Assembly: GCA_032622095.1 (NCBI GenBank)
Contig: CP136063.1
Location: 220,303,982 to 220,367,981 of the forward strand
DNA: 64,000 nucleotides
Direction of reading: 5' to 3'
Source: Siphonodentalium dalli
Taxonomy: Eukaryota; Mollusca; Scaphopoda; Gadilida; Siphonodentaliidae
The notes below the pieces were generated by a model. That model worked only from the letters and a program-made list of their open reading frames with translations, ran no database searches and was not told the origin of the DNA. This document shows positions 31,394 to 43,959 of this stretch, in pieces. The position numbers and the translations under genes were made by a program. Each line of letters opens with the position of its first letter. Position 1 is the stretch's first letter.

Positions 31394-31627
31394 ATGCCTG
31401 TTGACTACGTTTACTGCAAATCTCTTGTCAGAAAACGACAAGATGACGTCAACTTCTACATAGCAACTGACTTCCTTCCAGATGGTTTATTATGTAGAAA
31501 GAACTGTAGAAATAGCAATACCTCAAACAGTTTTCACGTTTGTAAAATATTATGGTTTGTATTATCAAAACTAAGCAAATATGAAATCTATTTTTTAAAC
31601 AACTGTACTGGTATTTGCCGATCTTAA
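31394..31627 (+). CDS. Possible short ORF downstream of the 31172 hairpin
   Basis: ATG 31394 starts a 77-codon frame (MPVDYVYCKSLVRKRQDDV...) ending at TAA 31625. It begins about 100 bp after a TATA motif in the right hairpin arm, with moderate complexity for the first ~40 residues and then low-quality sequence. No family recognised. It may be a truncated gene of another virus-like element, or chance. Confidence 0.25.
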   Translation: MPVDYVYCKSLVRKRQDDVNFYIATDFLPDGLLCRKNCRNSNTSNSFHVCKILWFVLSKLSKYEIYFLNNCTGICRS

Positions 31628-31629
31628 AT

Positions 31630-34600
31630 AGCAGCCAATGAAATTGGCGCTATTCAATTGTCTGCAGATGGGGTCGAGACAATAACACAGCCACGCGCTG
31701 TCGGCTACTGCAATTTGAATGGCGAGTTTGGCGACGTGAATTTTTCTCATGCAGTTTCGATGCACAAAACATCGTTTCTACTTACCAAATTCACTGAAAG
31801 AATATTGTAAAGTTTGCAAACATGGCATGTTTTAAAGCGACTGTTTTGGGGACCCAATTGTAATGTGTATTAATATTATCAGCCAATGAAATTGATCAAA
31901 TTCACTCATTCTGCGACGGTACTAGGTAGATCTCCGTTGGCTGGAATCGGAATCTCAGACATGACGTATTGTGCATTGTACATAGACTATGGGAATGACT
32001 GAAAAATGGCTGGGAATATTGGTGTTATCACTGCTATGCTTAAATTCATTGATGTATTGAATAAAACTGAAACCAAAACCGAAACCTGGTTTTAAACCGA
32101 AACCAAAACCGACATGAAATATCAAAACTGCACATCACTACAGCATACCCTACAGGTCACATACCTCATCCGAACGTCACAAAACTTTTTTCTTTTGGGT
32201 GACCCCTAGATGGATAATATTTTTTAGAAATTTTTGAAAAACATGGCTGTCAGCAGCCTTCTTGGTGTGACCACTGGATGGGAAGCCATAAAATTTTCCA
32301 AATGTTTTTAAATCATGCTAGCATCCATCTTGGATTTCACATTTGAATATATTGGTGTACCCTGCAGTCGACATTAAGTGGAGAAATGTTAAAAAAATTT
32401 ACAGGCATGTTCAGGATCAAATTTGATGGAAAACATGGCTGCTCGCAGCCATCTTGGATTTTACTCTTTGCATCACTAATTACTTCGGTATGACCTACTT
32501 CCAACATTTTTCATCCATTTGATGCCAAACTTCATATATTCTGCATTCCTTATCGCTCCGTTGACTGTGATTTATGACATCAGTTGAGCTACAGTGTCAT
32601 TAACACTTCCATTTTTTAAATCTTTGCTAGGTTACAATTCATTCTGCATTATACTGAGAAACCGATTTGTTCATATTGGTTTGGAAATTTTCTAGATGAA
32701 ATCAGATTGAATAGTAGCCGATAAAACACTCAAATGAAAGAAATGTTAGATTTTATAACGAAATATGGCAGTGGTGGGACCAGCTTAGCTTGGACACTGA
32801 ACTCTGCCCCACATTTTGACACATACTATATGTATATTTTTGATATTTATTTATGTAATATACTGTAAGAAACTTATCTTTCTTGTTATCAATTAGTGCT
32901 TCAAGATTGTGAACTATGTTCGTGACATGTTTTCTATAAATATCCACATGCATGTACCTGTATGTTGTGGAGATTTCTAGACATAATTTTGGAAATCTGA
33001 CTTAATCTGATGCATATCATAACTATAAATTGCAGACCAATTTAAACACTGCATCAAATCTATCTGTAGTAATAATTTTATATGGCCGTTTTAAAATTGG
33101 GACATATTATTCTTTTGTTCTGTCCTGCAAATATTCGTTATTCTAAAAGATATTTGATTCAACCAGAACATTCAATTTGTATTCCATTTTGCATGGGTAA
33201 TGCCTGTGTTTCTAAATATAAACAGCTCATACAGTGACTTCATTTGTCATTTCAAAGTTCATACTCTGTTGTAACAGATACTAATGTGTTACCCCATACT
33301 GAGTCAGACATGTGTCATAGATTCACATCTATTTCAAGAAATAAGACTGAAATTGCTATAATTGACGTCTGATTTGAAATCAGATTATTAAATGGAAAAT
33401 TATTGGTGCCAAAACAATGATTCTGCGAATGTTCTTATATATGCCTAAACATCAAGAATGTTCTTGTTAGGCGAGTTAATGCAAAAATTCCAATTATTTC
33501 AACACAAAGCAGTTGCACAAAGTATAAAATCTATAAACTTTTATTTTTTAATACGAAAAATGGTTGTATACAATGGGTGACTTATCATACTCAAAAACTG
33601 GAATTTTCTCACTTATGCTACCGTCGCCGAACTGATATTTTCAATTCGTTATTCTATTTGAGTCGCAAATGCTATGCGGAATTCAATTTGATCGTATTTG
33701 ATTATTCACAGGACCCTAGTCCGTCCGTTTGCTTTTTCGTTTCCTGATAAATTTAGTAAGTCGGAATTCAATGGAATAAAATTTGGTATGAGTTTACTAA
33801 GCCAAAATACAGGTCAAGTTTGGATTTGGGTTCCACCTGCTAAATTTTCACCATAGTTATGGCCCTTGGAATTACCAATGGGCATATTTTGCCACGCACC
33901 AGTGATTGTATTGCTCGGAGTTATAGCTAGCCAAACTTCATACTAATTTAAAAAAACAAAAGATTTATGTTCATAAATGAAAGTAATATATCTGCATATT
34001 GACAAATCCTAACAAAAATTTATGACAGTGTGCTTCAATGTTCAATAAATGAGATATTGGTTGTTTGCATTCAATCTGAAGATGTGGAGGATGCAAAAGA
34101 ATTATCTAAACATTCATGAAGATTGCAGTGTTCTCATTCTCATAAGGATTATAAAAAGTCACAATATAAATGGTTTGTAAAGTCCTTCTTTATGATTTTG
34201 TACCAATTGGAATCCCTATTAAAGATTCACAGGAACCTAAATAACAGGGTATTTTTTTAGAATAAATAAAGTCTTCAGGATTATATTGTTATGATAATGA
34301 TGTGCATTATTAGTTGGATGACTGATGTCACTTAATGTAGCCTAATTGCACTGCAGGGGGTATCCTTAGTCCTATTGGGAGAGTTCCACCTCGTGTTAAT
34401 CTTATTTCTGGCAGTCAGTTGTAGGTGTACAAAATACGATGAAACTTGAGATTGAATTGGTTTACTGATCCCAATTGAGCTAGAAAGCCAATTTTGCCTG
34501 ACCTGCATATACATGTATATATGTTTGTTATTTATTTGTGTAATATACAGAGAGAAAAAACTTATTTCCTTGTTATCCATCAGTGCTTTCTTCAAGATAT

Positions 34601-34805
34601 GTTGATTTTGTTTGTGATATGATATCTTTCCTGTGTTGGTGCCAACTTTGTGGATATGTTTAAATTAATCACACATGCAGCATTTTCATGTGATACTGCA
34701 CTTTCTAGAGTCATACATTAGATTGGAAAATAAATTCCATGTTAATTGTCTCATCCAATATTTTTATGTATCCATACCACGTATGGCATAAACCAGATAG
34801 AGAAA
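31630..34805. other. Interior of giant foldback: no gene; dispersed repeats
   Basis: 32063-32115 is a simple 'aaaccgaaaccaaaaccg' repeat. 32220-32560 carries two diverged copies of the 'catggctg..agcagccatcttgga' repeat found at 1-600. 32800-32950 and 34500-34680 are related to each other and to 40500-40740 ('ttgttatttatttatgtaatata', 'cttgttatc(a/c)atcagtgctt'), so they are copies of another dispersed repeat. No coding evidence. Confidence 0.55.
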
Positions 34806-34809
34806 TACA

Positions 34810-35530
34810 CAGGCCCTGGGGGAAAATATCAGCTATACCAATATATACTATACCAGTGACAAGGTTAACAATTCTGATTTTTGGAAAAACACAACATCTA
34901 TCATATTCCTCATATATTCTCAAAATCATTCCATCTCAGTCACAGTATATTTCAATGTGTCATTTTGGTTATGAAATTGCCTTTCTTTTGGTGTATAAGT
35001 CAATAGTATAAAACGAAGGGAAGTCCAGATATCATAGCGAAACTAGTGAAACCTACAGACAAAAAGCAGTTAGTTTCCCTGGCCAGTAAGTAGTGATTAT
35101 ACACGGATACAAATTCAATTATTACGATCACAATTGCCAAACTTGCGAATTCCCTGTTTATGTCAATTTTGCTTCAATTGACTCTGCTACGTTATATTAT
35201 AAAGGAAATATGCCCTATAATATAAGCTGTGGCATATTTTTGGTAAGTGACATTTTTTTGAATTATTGAGAATATTAGGCAGATGGGGAAACTGACGACC
35301 CATTTTATTCACAAGTTTATTGTAGATTTTTTAAGTTTTTGCTACAATATCTCAACTTCCCTTTGTTTGATACTATCAAATTATACATCAAACGAAAGGA
35401 ATTTCATGGCCAGTAAGACACATTGAAAAATAGCTGTGGCTGAGATGTAAAAATATTGAGAATCTGAGGAATATGATAGATATTGGTATATATATGGTAT
35501 TTTTCCCCAGGAGCCTGTGGCGAAATTGGT
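34810..35530. mobile_element. MITE-like element with ~180-bp inverted arms
   Basis: 34824-35030 ('caggccctgggggaaaatatcagctataccaatatata ... aacgaagggaagt') and 35355-35525 are inverted copies with several mismatches and small gaps. Termini read CACAGGC-CCTGGGG and complement. The middle 325 bp is unrelated filler. A short version of the family is at 41424-41540. Confidence 0.7.
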
Positions 35531-36980
35531 AGGGATATTACAGGTTTACATCGAAGTACCGTCGCTTTACTCTACTATAGCAGACATTACGCCCAGATTC
35601 AGTAGCCAGAGTTTTTTTTATCAATTTTAATCAGCATTATCATACATATAAATAAAAAATTCAACATTTTAATATCAGAAAGAGTTATATCTTAATGATG
35701 CACTGAATTATGTATTATTATATAGACAGTTTATGTTGTGTCATTGACTGACAAAATAATGATCCTCGAGGAATAATGGCAAATATTAGTGTCAATTTGC
35801 ACACAATTTCTGTGCATGATTTTGTCACAATTTTATTTGCTGCAAATTTTGGAAATGGTAGATTTTACAATTTACGGCAATCTTTTGATGATGACAGGGA
35901 GTATAACTATATTATTATTTACAACTAACATCATATATTCCTGATTCATGTGTTTATTTCTATATAGAAATTTCTGGGAAATTTAGAACTGTCCACTGAG
36001 GCTTGCAGAACGCAACGCACAAGCTATTGAATACATTGGATAGCTTTGATGGGAGATTTGTAAGATCATTAAAATGTATCAAGAATTCTAATGATATGCG
36101 ATATTGCAACACGTAATATTCATTATATTTTCAGATTAGCCCTATATTCAGGTGTCAATTCGATTGTGCAAAATGAGTTTGTTACTATTCGGTAAAAATA
36201 GTAGGCCGGCTATTTGGGTACTATTATATAGATAATGCATGGCTTGGGGTTGACTTTGCCAAAATAGTGGTTCGAGAGGAGGAATAGTCCACAAGCCATA
36301 GTGAAAATAGTGTGGCAGTGTGCAGCTTATCAGAACGCGAGAAAGTCACATGAACTATATTATAATGTGTTAAATTATGCAGAGAATATGTCACATAATT
36401 AGGAGTAACCTCACATTTTATCTGTTTGTTTTCATCTAGAGAAGACCAGAACTGTTAAGAAGTTTGTTACAGTACAGTAAGGCAATGGTACTTCAACGTA
36501 AACCTGTGTTATACCTACCAATTTCACTAACTGATTTATGTCAAAAAAACATGGACTAACACATATCTTGCCATTATAAACACTAGATTCTCATCCAATT
36601 GTTTTTATTGGGGTCGATAATTCATATCTTATTTTATTAGTCAAGTTTCAAAAACTCAACTTACGGTTTGGCGAGGTGAGTAGGTTGGCGTCCGGACCAT
36701 TGTGCAAGACCATTAGTGGGATACTAGTAACTCAAATAAACATCAACCGATTTAATTGATATTTGGTATATGCGTCTGCAACAACAATATCTCGAACAAG
36801 TTCGAAAACCAGATTTTCCGGTCTTTTATATGAAAGTTATGGGTGTAATTTTGTCTATTTTTAGTGACTGATCATTCATGACAAGTTAGCTAGATAACTC
36901 AAACTTTGACCGATTTCAATGATATTCAGCATTTGAGTCTATGATCACCTCCAAATGGGAGCTATCGAATTTGAACGATT
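35531..36980. other. No gene seen
   Basis: AT-rich. From 36650 the text is of the same dispersed-repeat style as the following region ('catcaaccgatttaattgatatttggta'). Confidence 0.45.
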
Positions 36981-37810
36981 TTTAGCTCACCTGAGACGAA
37001 GTCTCCGGTGAAGCTATAGTCATCACTCCTCGTCCGTCGTCCGTCCGTCCGTCTGTCCGTCCGTCGACTTTTTTTAAAAACATCTTCTCCTCTGAAACCA
37101 TCATACCAAATTGGTTCATATTTGGTGTGGATGTTCCCTAGGTGACTCTCATTCAGATTTGTTCAAATGAGGTCACTGGGTCAAATAGTTGCGAAACCAG
37201 GGCCATAATTCTATTCCTCCACAGTAATTCTTACAACAACTTCTTGTCCATAACCATTGTGCCGATTTAGCTAATATTTGGTATGGAGGGTCCTTGGGTG
37301 ACTGGTGTTCAGATTTGTTCAAATGAGGTCACCCGGTCAATTAGTTGAGAAACCAGGGCCATAACTCATAGTAATTCTTACAATGACTTCTTCTACAAAA
37401 ATATTGGGCCGAATTAGCTTATATTTGGTACTGAGGGACCTTGGGTGACTGGGAATCAGATTTGTGCAAATTGGGTCACTGGGTCAATTAGGGGCCGAGC
37501 CAGGGACATAACTCTAAAAACTAAACAAATTACATTTTTGCATTTTGATCATATTTGGGGTGGATGTTCCCTAGGTGACTGTCATTAATATTTGTTCAAA
37601 TGAGGTCACTGTGTCAAACAGTTGCGAAACTAGGGCCATAACTATATTCCTCCTTGGTAATTCTTATAACGACTTCTTGTCAATAACCATTAAGCCGATT
37701 TAGTTTATATTTGGTATGTGGGGTCATTGAATGACTGGGGTTCAGATTTGTTCAAATGGGGTCACTGGGTCAAATAGTGGTGGAGCCAGGGCCATAATTC
37801 CCCAAAAAAT
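36980..37810. repeat. 'ccgtccgtccg / agggccataactc' dispersed repeat
   Basis: Starts with 'agctcacctgagacgaagtctccggtgaagctatagtcatc' and a (cgtc)n-like run (37027-37068). About four ~180-bp internal units follow, each with 'tatttggt..ggatgttcccta/ccttgggtgactg', 'ttgttcaaatgaggtcact' and 'agccagggccataa'. I associate this repeat with bivalve and other mollusc genomes. Confidence 0.85.
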
Positions 37811-38159
37811 AATAAAACATTCAGGAACTCCTTGATCAATTTAACATACAAACAAAAAATATCACCCCCCCCCCCCACATGACACAGAACCCCACCCCCA
37901 ACCAACAGCATTCCATCCTATCTCATATCCTAACTCACAGGTAAATAAAGTATATTTATTTAAATTCCCATTACAAGGCAACTCTCCTGTGAACTGATAG
38001 ACATGCAGCCTTAGACAGAGTCCCCAGGGAGTGTATTCATGTCATCCATAATTTAAATGAGATTAATGGTGTTATCAATGAAGCACCCTTGTTGTTTATA
38101 TTATCACTCAGTGGTCATTAAAATCAGATTAATTTCATTTTCTCAAAGAGTGCCTGGCA

Positions 38160-39290
38160 TTTGTAGAATGAGGTTCCCAGAGGGTGAATTTAGTGACGCT
38201 ATCCTACACAGCAGGCTAGCATAACCAAATACACCCTATGAGAACCTTATTCCGCTTAGGCCTCATCTTCTGGGAAGTATCTAGAGTCTCAAGATCTCAT
38301 TCTGCTTAGGCCTCATCTTCTGGGAAGTATCTATAGTATCAAATTTACATTTTTGTTAGTTAAATTTCCCTTCTAGGAAGTTTCTGTATCCCTTAATTTG
38401 CAGAAGATAAAATTCATGATTGAGGTGCCCAATGGGTGAACATCACCAATTTCAACTGGGGAACTTCAATCTTATTCTTGGTCTTCCATAGCAGTTGAGG
38501 GCCTTATCAGAATGAGGTCCCCAGCGGGTGAATTTAGTGATACTAGCCCGCTGTGTAGGATAGCCTCACTAAATTCACCCTCTGGGTACCTCATTCTGCA
38601 AATAACAGACAGACTATTTCAAAGCTTGATTCAAGGCTAGCATCACCAAATTCACCATTTGGGGACCTCATTCTGCTTAGGCCTCATCTTCTGGGAAGTA
38701 TCTATAGTATCAAATTTACATTGTTGTTAGTTAAATTTCCCTTCTAGGAAGTTTCTATATCCCCTAATTTGCAGAAGATGAAATTCATAATTGAGGGGCC
38801 CAATGGGTGAACATCACCAACTTCAACTGGGGAAATTCAATTTTATTCTAGGTCTTCCATAGCTGTTGAGGACTTTATCAGAATGAGGTCCCCAGAGGGT
38901 GAATTTAGCGTCACTAAATTCACCCTCTGGGGACCTCACTCTGCAAATGACAGACACACTATCACACTATTTCAAGGCTTGTTGTATAATACATTGTGTT
39001 GCTTGAGGCCAGGCATACACAATGTAGGAACATACACGCTTTTTGTGATGCTATCCGGCACAGCAGGCTAGCATCACCAAATTCACCCTCTGACGACCTC
39101 ATTCTGCTTAGGCCTCATCTTCTGGGAAGTATCTATAGTATCAAATTTACATTGTTGTTAGTTAAATTTCCCTTCTAGGAAGTTTCTATATCCCCTAATT
39201 TGCAGAAGATAAAATTCATAAATGAGGTGCCCAATGGGTGAATATCACCAACTTCAACTGGGGAACTTAATTTTTATCCTTATCAGATTT
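38160..39290. repeat. Complex tandem repeat with palindromic modules
   Basis: 'cattctgcttaggcctcatcttctgggaagtatctatagt' recurs at 38297, 38670 and 39097 (degenerate at 38250). Between copies lie palindromes based on 'tcagaatgaggtccccagagggtgaatttag' facing its complement (38877-38945 perfect; 38517-38600 interrupted). Unit about 375-430 bp. A further copy is at 61715-62030. Confidence 0.88.
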
Positions 39291-41200
39291 GTGAAAATGG
39301 GATCACAAAGTCAAATAAGGGCAGAGCAAGAGACTTAACTATTTCACTACATAGTAATTCTTAAAATATGTTTGCAAGAACTAGTTGGCTTATATAGAAT
39401 GGAATGTTCTTCCTTGACTGCAATTCATAATTTTTTAATGGGGTCACCTGGTCAAATAGGGGCCAAGCGAAGGACAGTTTCCCTCTTAATATGCTTCCTT
39501 CACAAGGACCATCAGGTCTATTTGACTGATATTTATGATATGTATGAAGGGTTCTTTGGTGTCTGGGATTCAAATTTATTCAGATGGGGTCACCAGGTTA
39601 AAAGGGTGGGACCAGGGAAATAACTATATGTCTCTATAGGAATTCTTAAAATGTCTTCTCAAGGGATTTTGGACTATTTAGCTTACAGAAAGTTTGAGGT
39701 GTCGGTTGTGAAATTCCAACCTAAGACTTGGGAGTCTGGATCCCGGTCGGGAGGGGACTTGTTGAGCTGGAGGAGGGGGGTGATCAGTAGTGTACAGTTG
39801 GCAATTTCAAGGTGGTTTTTTACCAAGCTACATACTTGAAGTCTCTCTAGCCACATATCCTGTTTAAATCTACTTCTTTTAAAGTGATTATGAAAAGTGC
39901 TCACTATTTTGGTCTCCAGAGTCCCAGTCTTATCAGTCTTTGCAGTATGATGAGCGACCCCACAGTCATTGACTGTCTTGTTTATGAAAAACATGGCCGC
40001 AGGCAGCCATCTTAAATTTCAAATGTGAATGCGTCAGCATGCCCTTCAGCCCACATTTATTGCAGATTTGTTTTTGAAACTTTACAGGCTTATTTTTACC
40101 TGAGTAATGGCCCTTAGTTCTGAGTTATGGTTATTTAGTCGTCCATTTTTAGTGATTCTTGGTCAGACAGAGTGACTCTTATGGGGAAAAAAACTCTTTG
40201 ATGTGCAACCCTTGTTTTTGATATTTTATTCTTGCTAAAGGGGTACTGTACGATAAATAGCTCCATTTATGGGACTATCTCCCTTTTATACTCAACAGAA
40301 TATATACGCAACAAATTAATTAATTTGAGCCATGGATTAGTGCAAAATACATGCATGTGCTCAATGAATGATGGAAACCTGGTAATTATAAGGAAAATGA
40401 GTTTATGTAAAAATAATTTCCATATACTAGTAGAAAAAAAAATCAAAGGATGGACCGAAAATAGGGTCGGGAGTGGGTGAGAATCTAGCATTTTGTTTAT
40501 ATTCACCGTATTTCTACATGTTTGCTATTTATTTATGTAATATATAGAAAGAAACTTATTTTCTTGTTATCCATCAATGCTTTCTTCAAGATATGTTGTG
40601 AATTTGTTTTAAAATATTGATCTTGACCTGAGAGCTAATTTAGTGATTATGTTTTTGTGATATGTTTCCTGTGTTGGTGGATATGTTGAAGATTCCAGCC
40701 ACACGTGCAGCACTTTCTTGTGATAATGCTCTTTCTAGTCGCATCATAAAAAATAATGATGATATCGACTTCATTCATTCATTGTAGCCTCGTCCATTCA
40801 TTCTAGTCAAATGTACAACAACATGTTTGTTTTTTTATCAAATCTTCAAATGTACGGTATTCTCAGGAAATTAAATGCGTAATATATTTAAAATGATACA
40901 CATGTAAAATCATGTATACACAACAGATGAGCATATGAAATTTTTAAATTTTGGTTCCAATAGTAGCAATATAACTCTTTTCTACTTCCTTTGTAATTGT
41001 GAAGAATTTGGTACACAAAACTCCCATTTTTGGTGTTTACGATTTCCTTCAGAACATCATACAGGTCAAATCTCTTATCCGATCATCACCAAACTTCATT
41101 ATGGATATTCGGGGTGACCCCTAGATGGGAGCCATCAATTTTTTCCGAATTTTGTTTTACAGGCTTGATTAGGATAACATCTATATCTATCGAATTAAAA
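39290..41200. other. No gene; fragments of the dispersed repeats
   Basis: 39285-39640 continues the 'gatcacaaagtcaaataggggc' repeat text of 37000-37800. 39985-40045 holds one 'catggccgcaggcagccatctt' core. The open frames at 39372-39994 lie in this repeat text, and I do not call them genes. Confidence 0.5.
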
Positions 41201-41960
41201 TAATTTTCTATTAAAAACATGACTGCCAGCAGCCATCTTGGATATTACTCTTTGCATGACAACACTTTGAGATACCCTACATACCACATCACTCATCTGA
41301 TCATCACCAAACTTCATATGGATCCTCGTGGTGACCTTTAGATGGGTACTTACCATTTATTCCAAATTTTAATACATTGCCGATAGTGGCCATTCTGGTT
41401 TTCACATTCTAATTAAACACCCTACAGCCCACAGGCCCCTGGGAATAAATACCAGATATTCCAATATATACTTTAACAGTGACTGGTATAGTATATATTG
41501 GTATATCTGCTATTTTTCCACAGGAGCCTGTGCTGCAGCCCATAAATATTGGCAAAATGTTTGGAAAAGTTACAGGCATGTTTGAGATCACCACTAGATG
41601 GGAGCTACATGTATTGAATTTGAATGAGTTTTTTTTATAAAAAAAAACAACAAAAAAACATGGTCGCTGGCAGCCATCTTTGATTTTACTCTTTGCATGA
41701 CTAAATTCTTTGGCACGCCCTACAGACCACATCATCCCTCATCCAATCGTCTCCAAACTTCATATCTATCCTTGCTGTGACCTCTAGATGGGAGCTTACC
41801 ATTTTTTCTGAATTTTTGTTTAAAACATGGCTGCCAGCCACAATCTTTAATTTCACATTTCAATCGGCACACCCTGCATAGGCATGTCTGCGATCGCCTC
41901 CAGATAGGAGCTATCAAATTTGATACATTTTCAATCAAAAACATGGCCATTATACATCCT
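41200..41960. repeat. Further tandem copies of the 'catggctgccagcagccatc' repeat
   Basis: Cores at about 41216, 41660, 41825 and 41940, each with 'ggatattactctttgcatgac' or 'accctacagaccacatcatc' and 'accaaacttcatatggat' context. Same family as 1-600. A MITE sits in it at 41424-41540. Confidence 0.8.
41424..41540. mobile_element. Short palindromic MITE
   Basis: 'cccacaggcccctgggaataaataccagatattccaatatata' faces 'tatatattggtatatctgctatttttccacaggagcctgtg' around 'acagtgactgg'. It is a compact relative of 34810-35530. Confidence 0.75.
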
Positions 41961-43190
41961 GTGATTTGATATAAATAATAGTATTTGAAGTGACCAACAA
42001 TGTTCTAGCCTAAATTATACTGATTCAACTGGATACTATATATATAATAATTTTTCATGACATGAAGGGGAAAGATTTATATATAATGGGCATAACAATA
42101 AATGTTAGAAGATACCTGAATCCCCTACTTGTTTCCATATAGGGAAAAAGTAAACAAAAATATCCTCATATTGACACACTTTGGGGCACAATTAACTTGA
42201 ACTGTTGTCTTGTAAAAATGCACTTTTAACATTGTAGGACACATTACATATTTTTGATACAAATGTGTGGCATTTTATAATGGTATTCATGAATATTGGA
42301 TTTTAACTATACTGTTTTATTTCATCCGTCCATGAGTGTAAACAAGCAAATTAGCATCACCAACTTATAGTTCAAATGATAGTATATGTTAACATTTTTG
42401 TTGCCTTCACGTACTCTAGTTTGTTATGTGTACACCTACAAGTTTTCTATGTTTTAATATATAAATGAAGCTGATTTATTTCAACATTGTGTCATCTTAT
42501 TCTCCTGCGCAAACCTCTGTCAATACACTTAATTGCCCCCCCCCCCCAATGTCTAATTAAACGCAAGAATTTCAACACACAGCTATTAGAATTGTATTTG
42601 GTGTCTACAAACATTCAAATGTATTTCATTTTTATATTTGAATGTTTGTTTGAATGTCCTTCAAATTCAACAGGGGAGTCTTCTGGATCAATGATTCTTC
42701 CCGTGGACCACTCTGTCCAAAACAAAGCAGTTCGTCTTGTGCCCATGTGGGAGTCGTGTCAATTTTAGCGAAGTCCAGCGCGAAACTGCAAAAAAAATTG
42801 ACCGACCACTGTCTGATTAAATGCAGGGACGTGGCTAGAGGGTCTGTGTTGGGGGGGGGGGTGTCCATCTTCGGAAATTCTAATTGCACACACCCCCTTG
42901 AATCAGAATCAAACCAAGCACAAGGTTTGCATAATTCCATTTGCACCCCGCCACCTTGCACCTCAGTGATCAGGCCTAGTATCCTATATATTAATAAACC
43001 ACGGTTCTATATATTCCCGGTATGAGAACATTCAGATATTTTAACCTAAAAAATTGTATAAATCCTAACATCTAGTGGTCTAACTCCAGACAAATGCACA
43101 TGGCACATGCACATTAATTAGAAGGGATTAAATCGACTTTATTTTATTGATGTAGTGTTTATTTAGTTATTTAATTATGTCCCCTACTTA
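41960..43190. other. No gene; homopolymer C and G tracts
   Basis: C tract at 42536-42547 and G tract at 42850-42860. The open frames around 42630-43025 are not supported by any domain. Confidence 0.45.
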
Positions 43191-43199
43191 ATTTGGTTG

Positions 43200-43830
43200 A
43201 TTTAGTGTCATGTTTGTGTAGGCTAAAGTGAAAATTTTCCAACCGATGACCATTTCACTCCACAAGTTGGACCAAATGTAGTAAAATTGTTAATTATTTT
43301 TTTAAACTAAATAGCAGTTTTGTATTGGCCATGGGGGAGGGACAATGACACACCGGACCGGCCATGGAAATTTGTTGAAATCTGAACAAGAATATCGCAA
43401 ATCCTAGCATCTAGACTAGCCTTAAGCCTTCCTATAGAGTTGGATATTTCAAACCTGACACACCCACTTAGGTCAGCTTAGGTTGGAAAATTTCCAACTC
43501 ATGACAATTCCAATGACAATGTTAACCAAATGTATGACAATATTGTTTTCTTAAATTAACAAGCTGGTTTTGACTGGCCACAGGGGAGGGACCAGGACAC
43601 AAGCTTTCCAAGTGTTAGGAATTTCCAACCTGTCACTCCCATAATGTTGGAATATTTCCAACTGATGACCATCTCAGTCCAAATATTTGAACAAAGGTAG
43701 GAAAATATGCAAATATATTGGTCCAAAAACAATAAATTGTTCGAAAATCAAACTTCAAGAACATTTTCGACCTTTTGTTGGTGTGAAATTTCCAACTAAT
43801 GTTTTGGCAGGTACCACCCCAGCCCCCCCC
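43200..43830. repeat. Diverged tandem repeat, ~200-bp unit, three copies
   Basis: 'ttggaaaatttccaac(t/c)(c/g)atga(c/c)' cores at about 43232, 43481, 43650 and 43788, with 'tggcca(t/c)(g/a)ggggagggac(a/c)a' following the first two at 43327 and 43575. Confidence 0.7.
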
Positions 43831-43959
43831 AAAACCATGTCTCCACGTCTCTGATTAAACGCCATAATTTTATAAAAGATATATTACAAAAAGTATTTAT
43901 ACAAGCATTCAAATATATCGAATAAGAACCCTATAACTTAAGATACTTCGAAGCACATG

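Noticed and set aside
36980-37810. Coding or structural RNA function of the 'ccgtccgtcc' region
   Set aside because: It matches the style of a well-spread dispersed repeat and shows internal tandem structure only.
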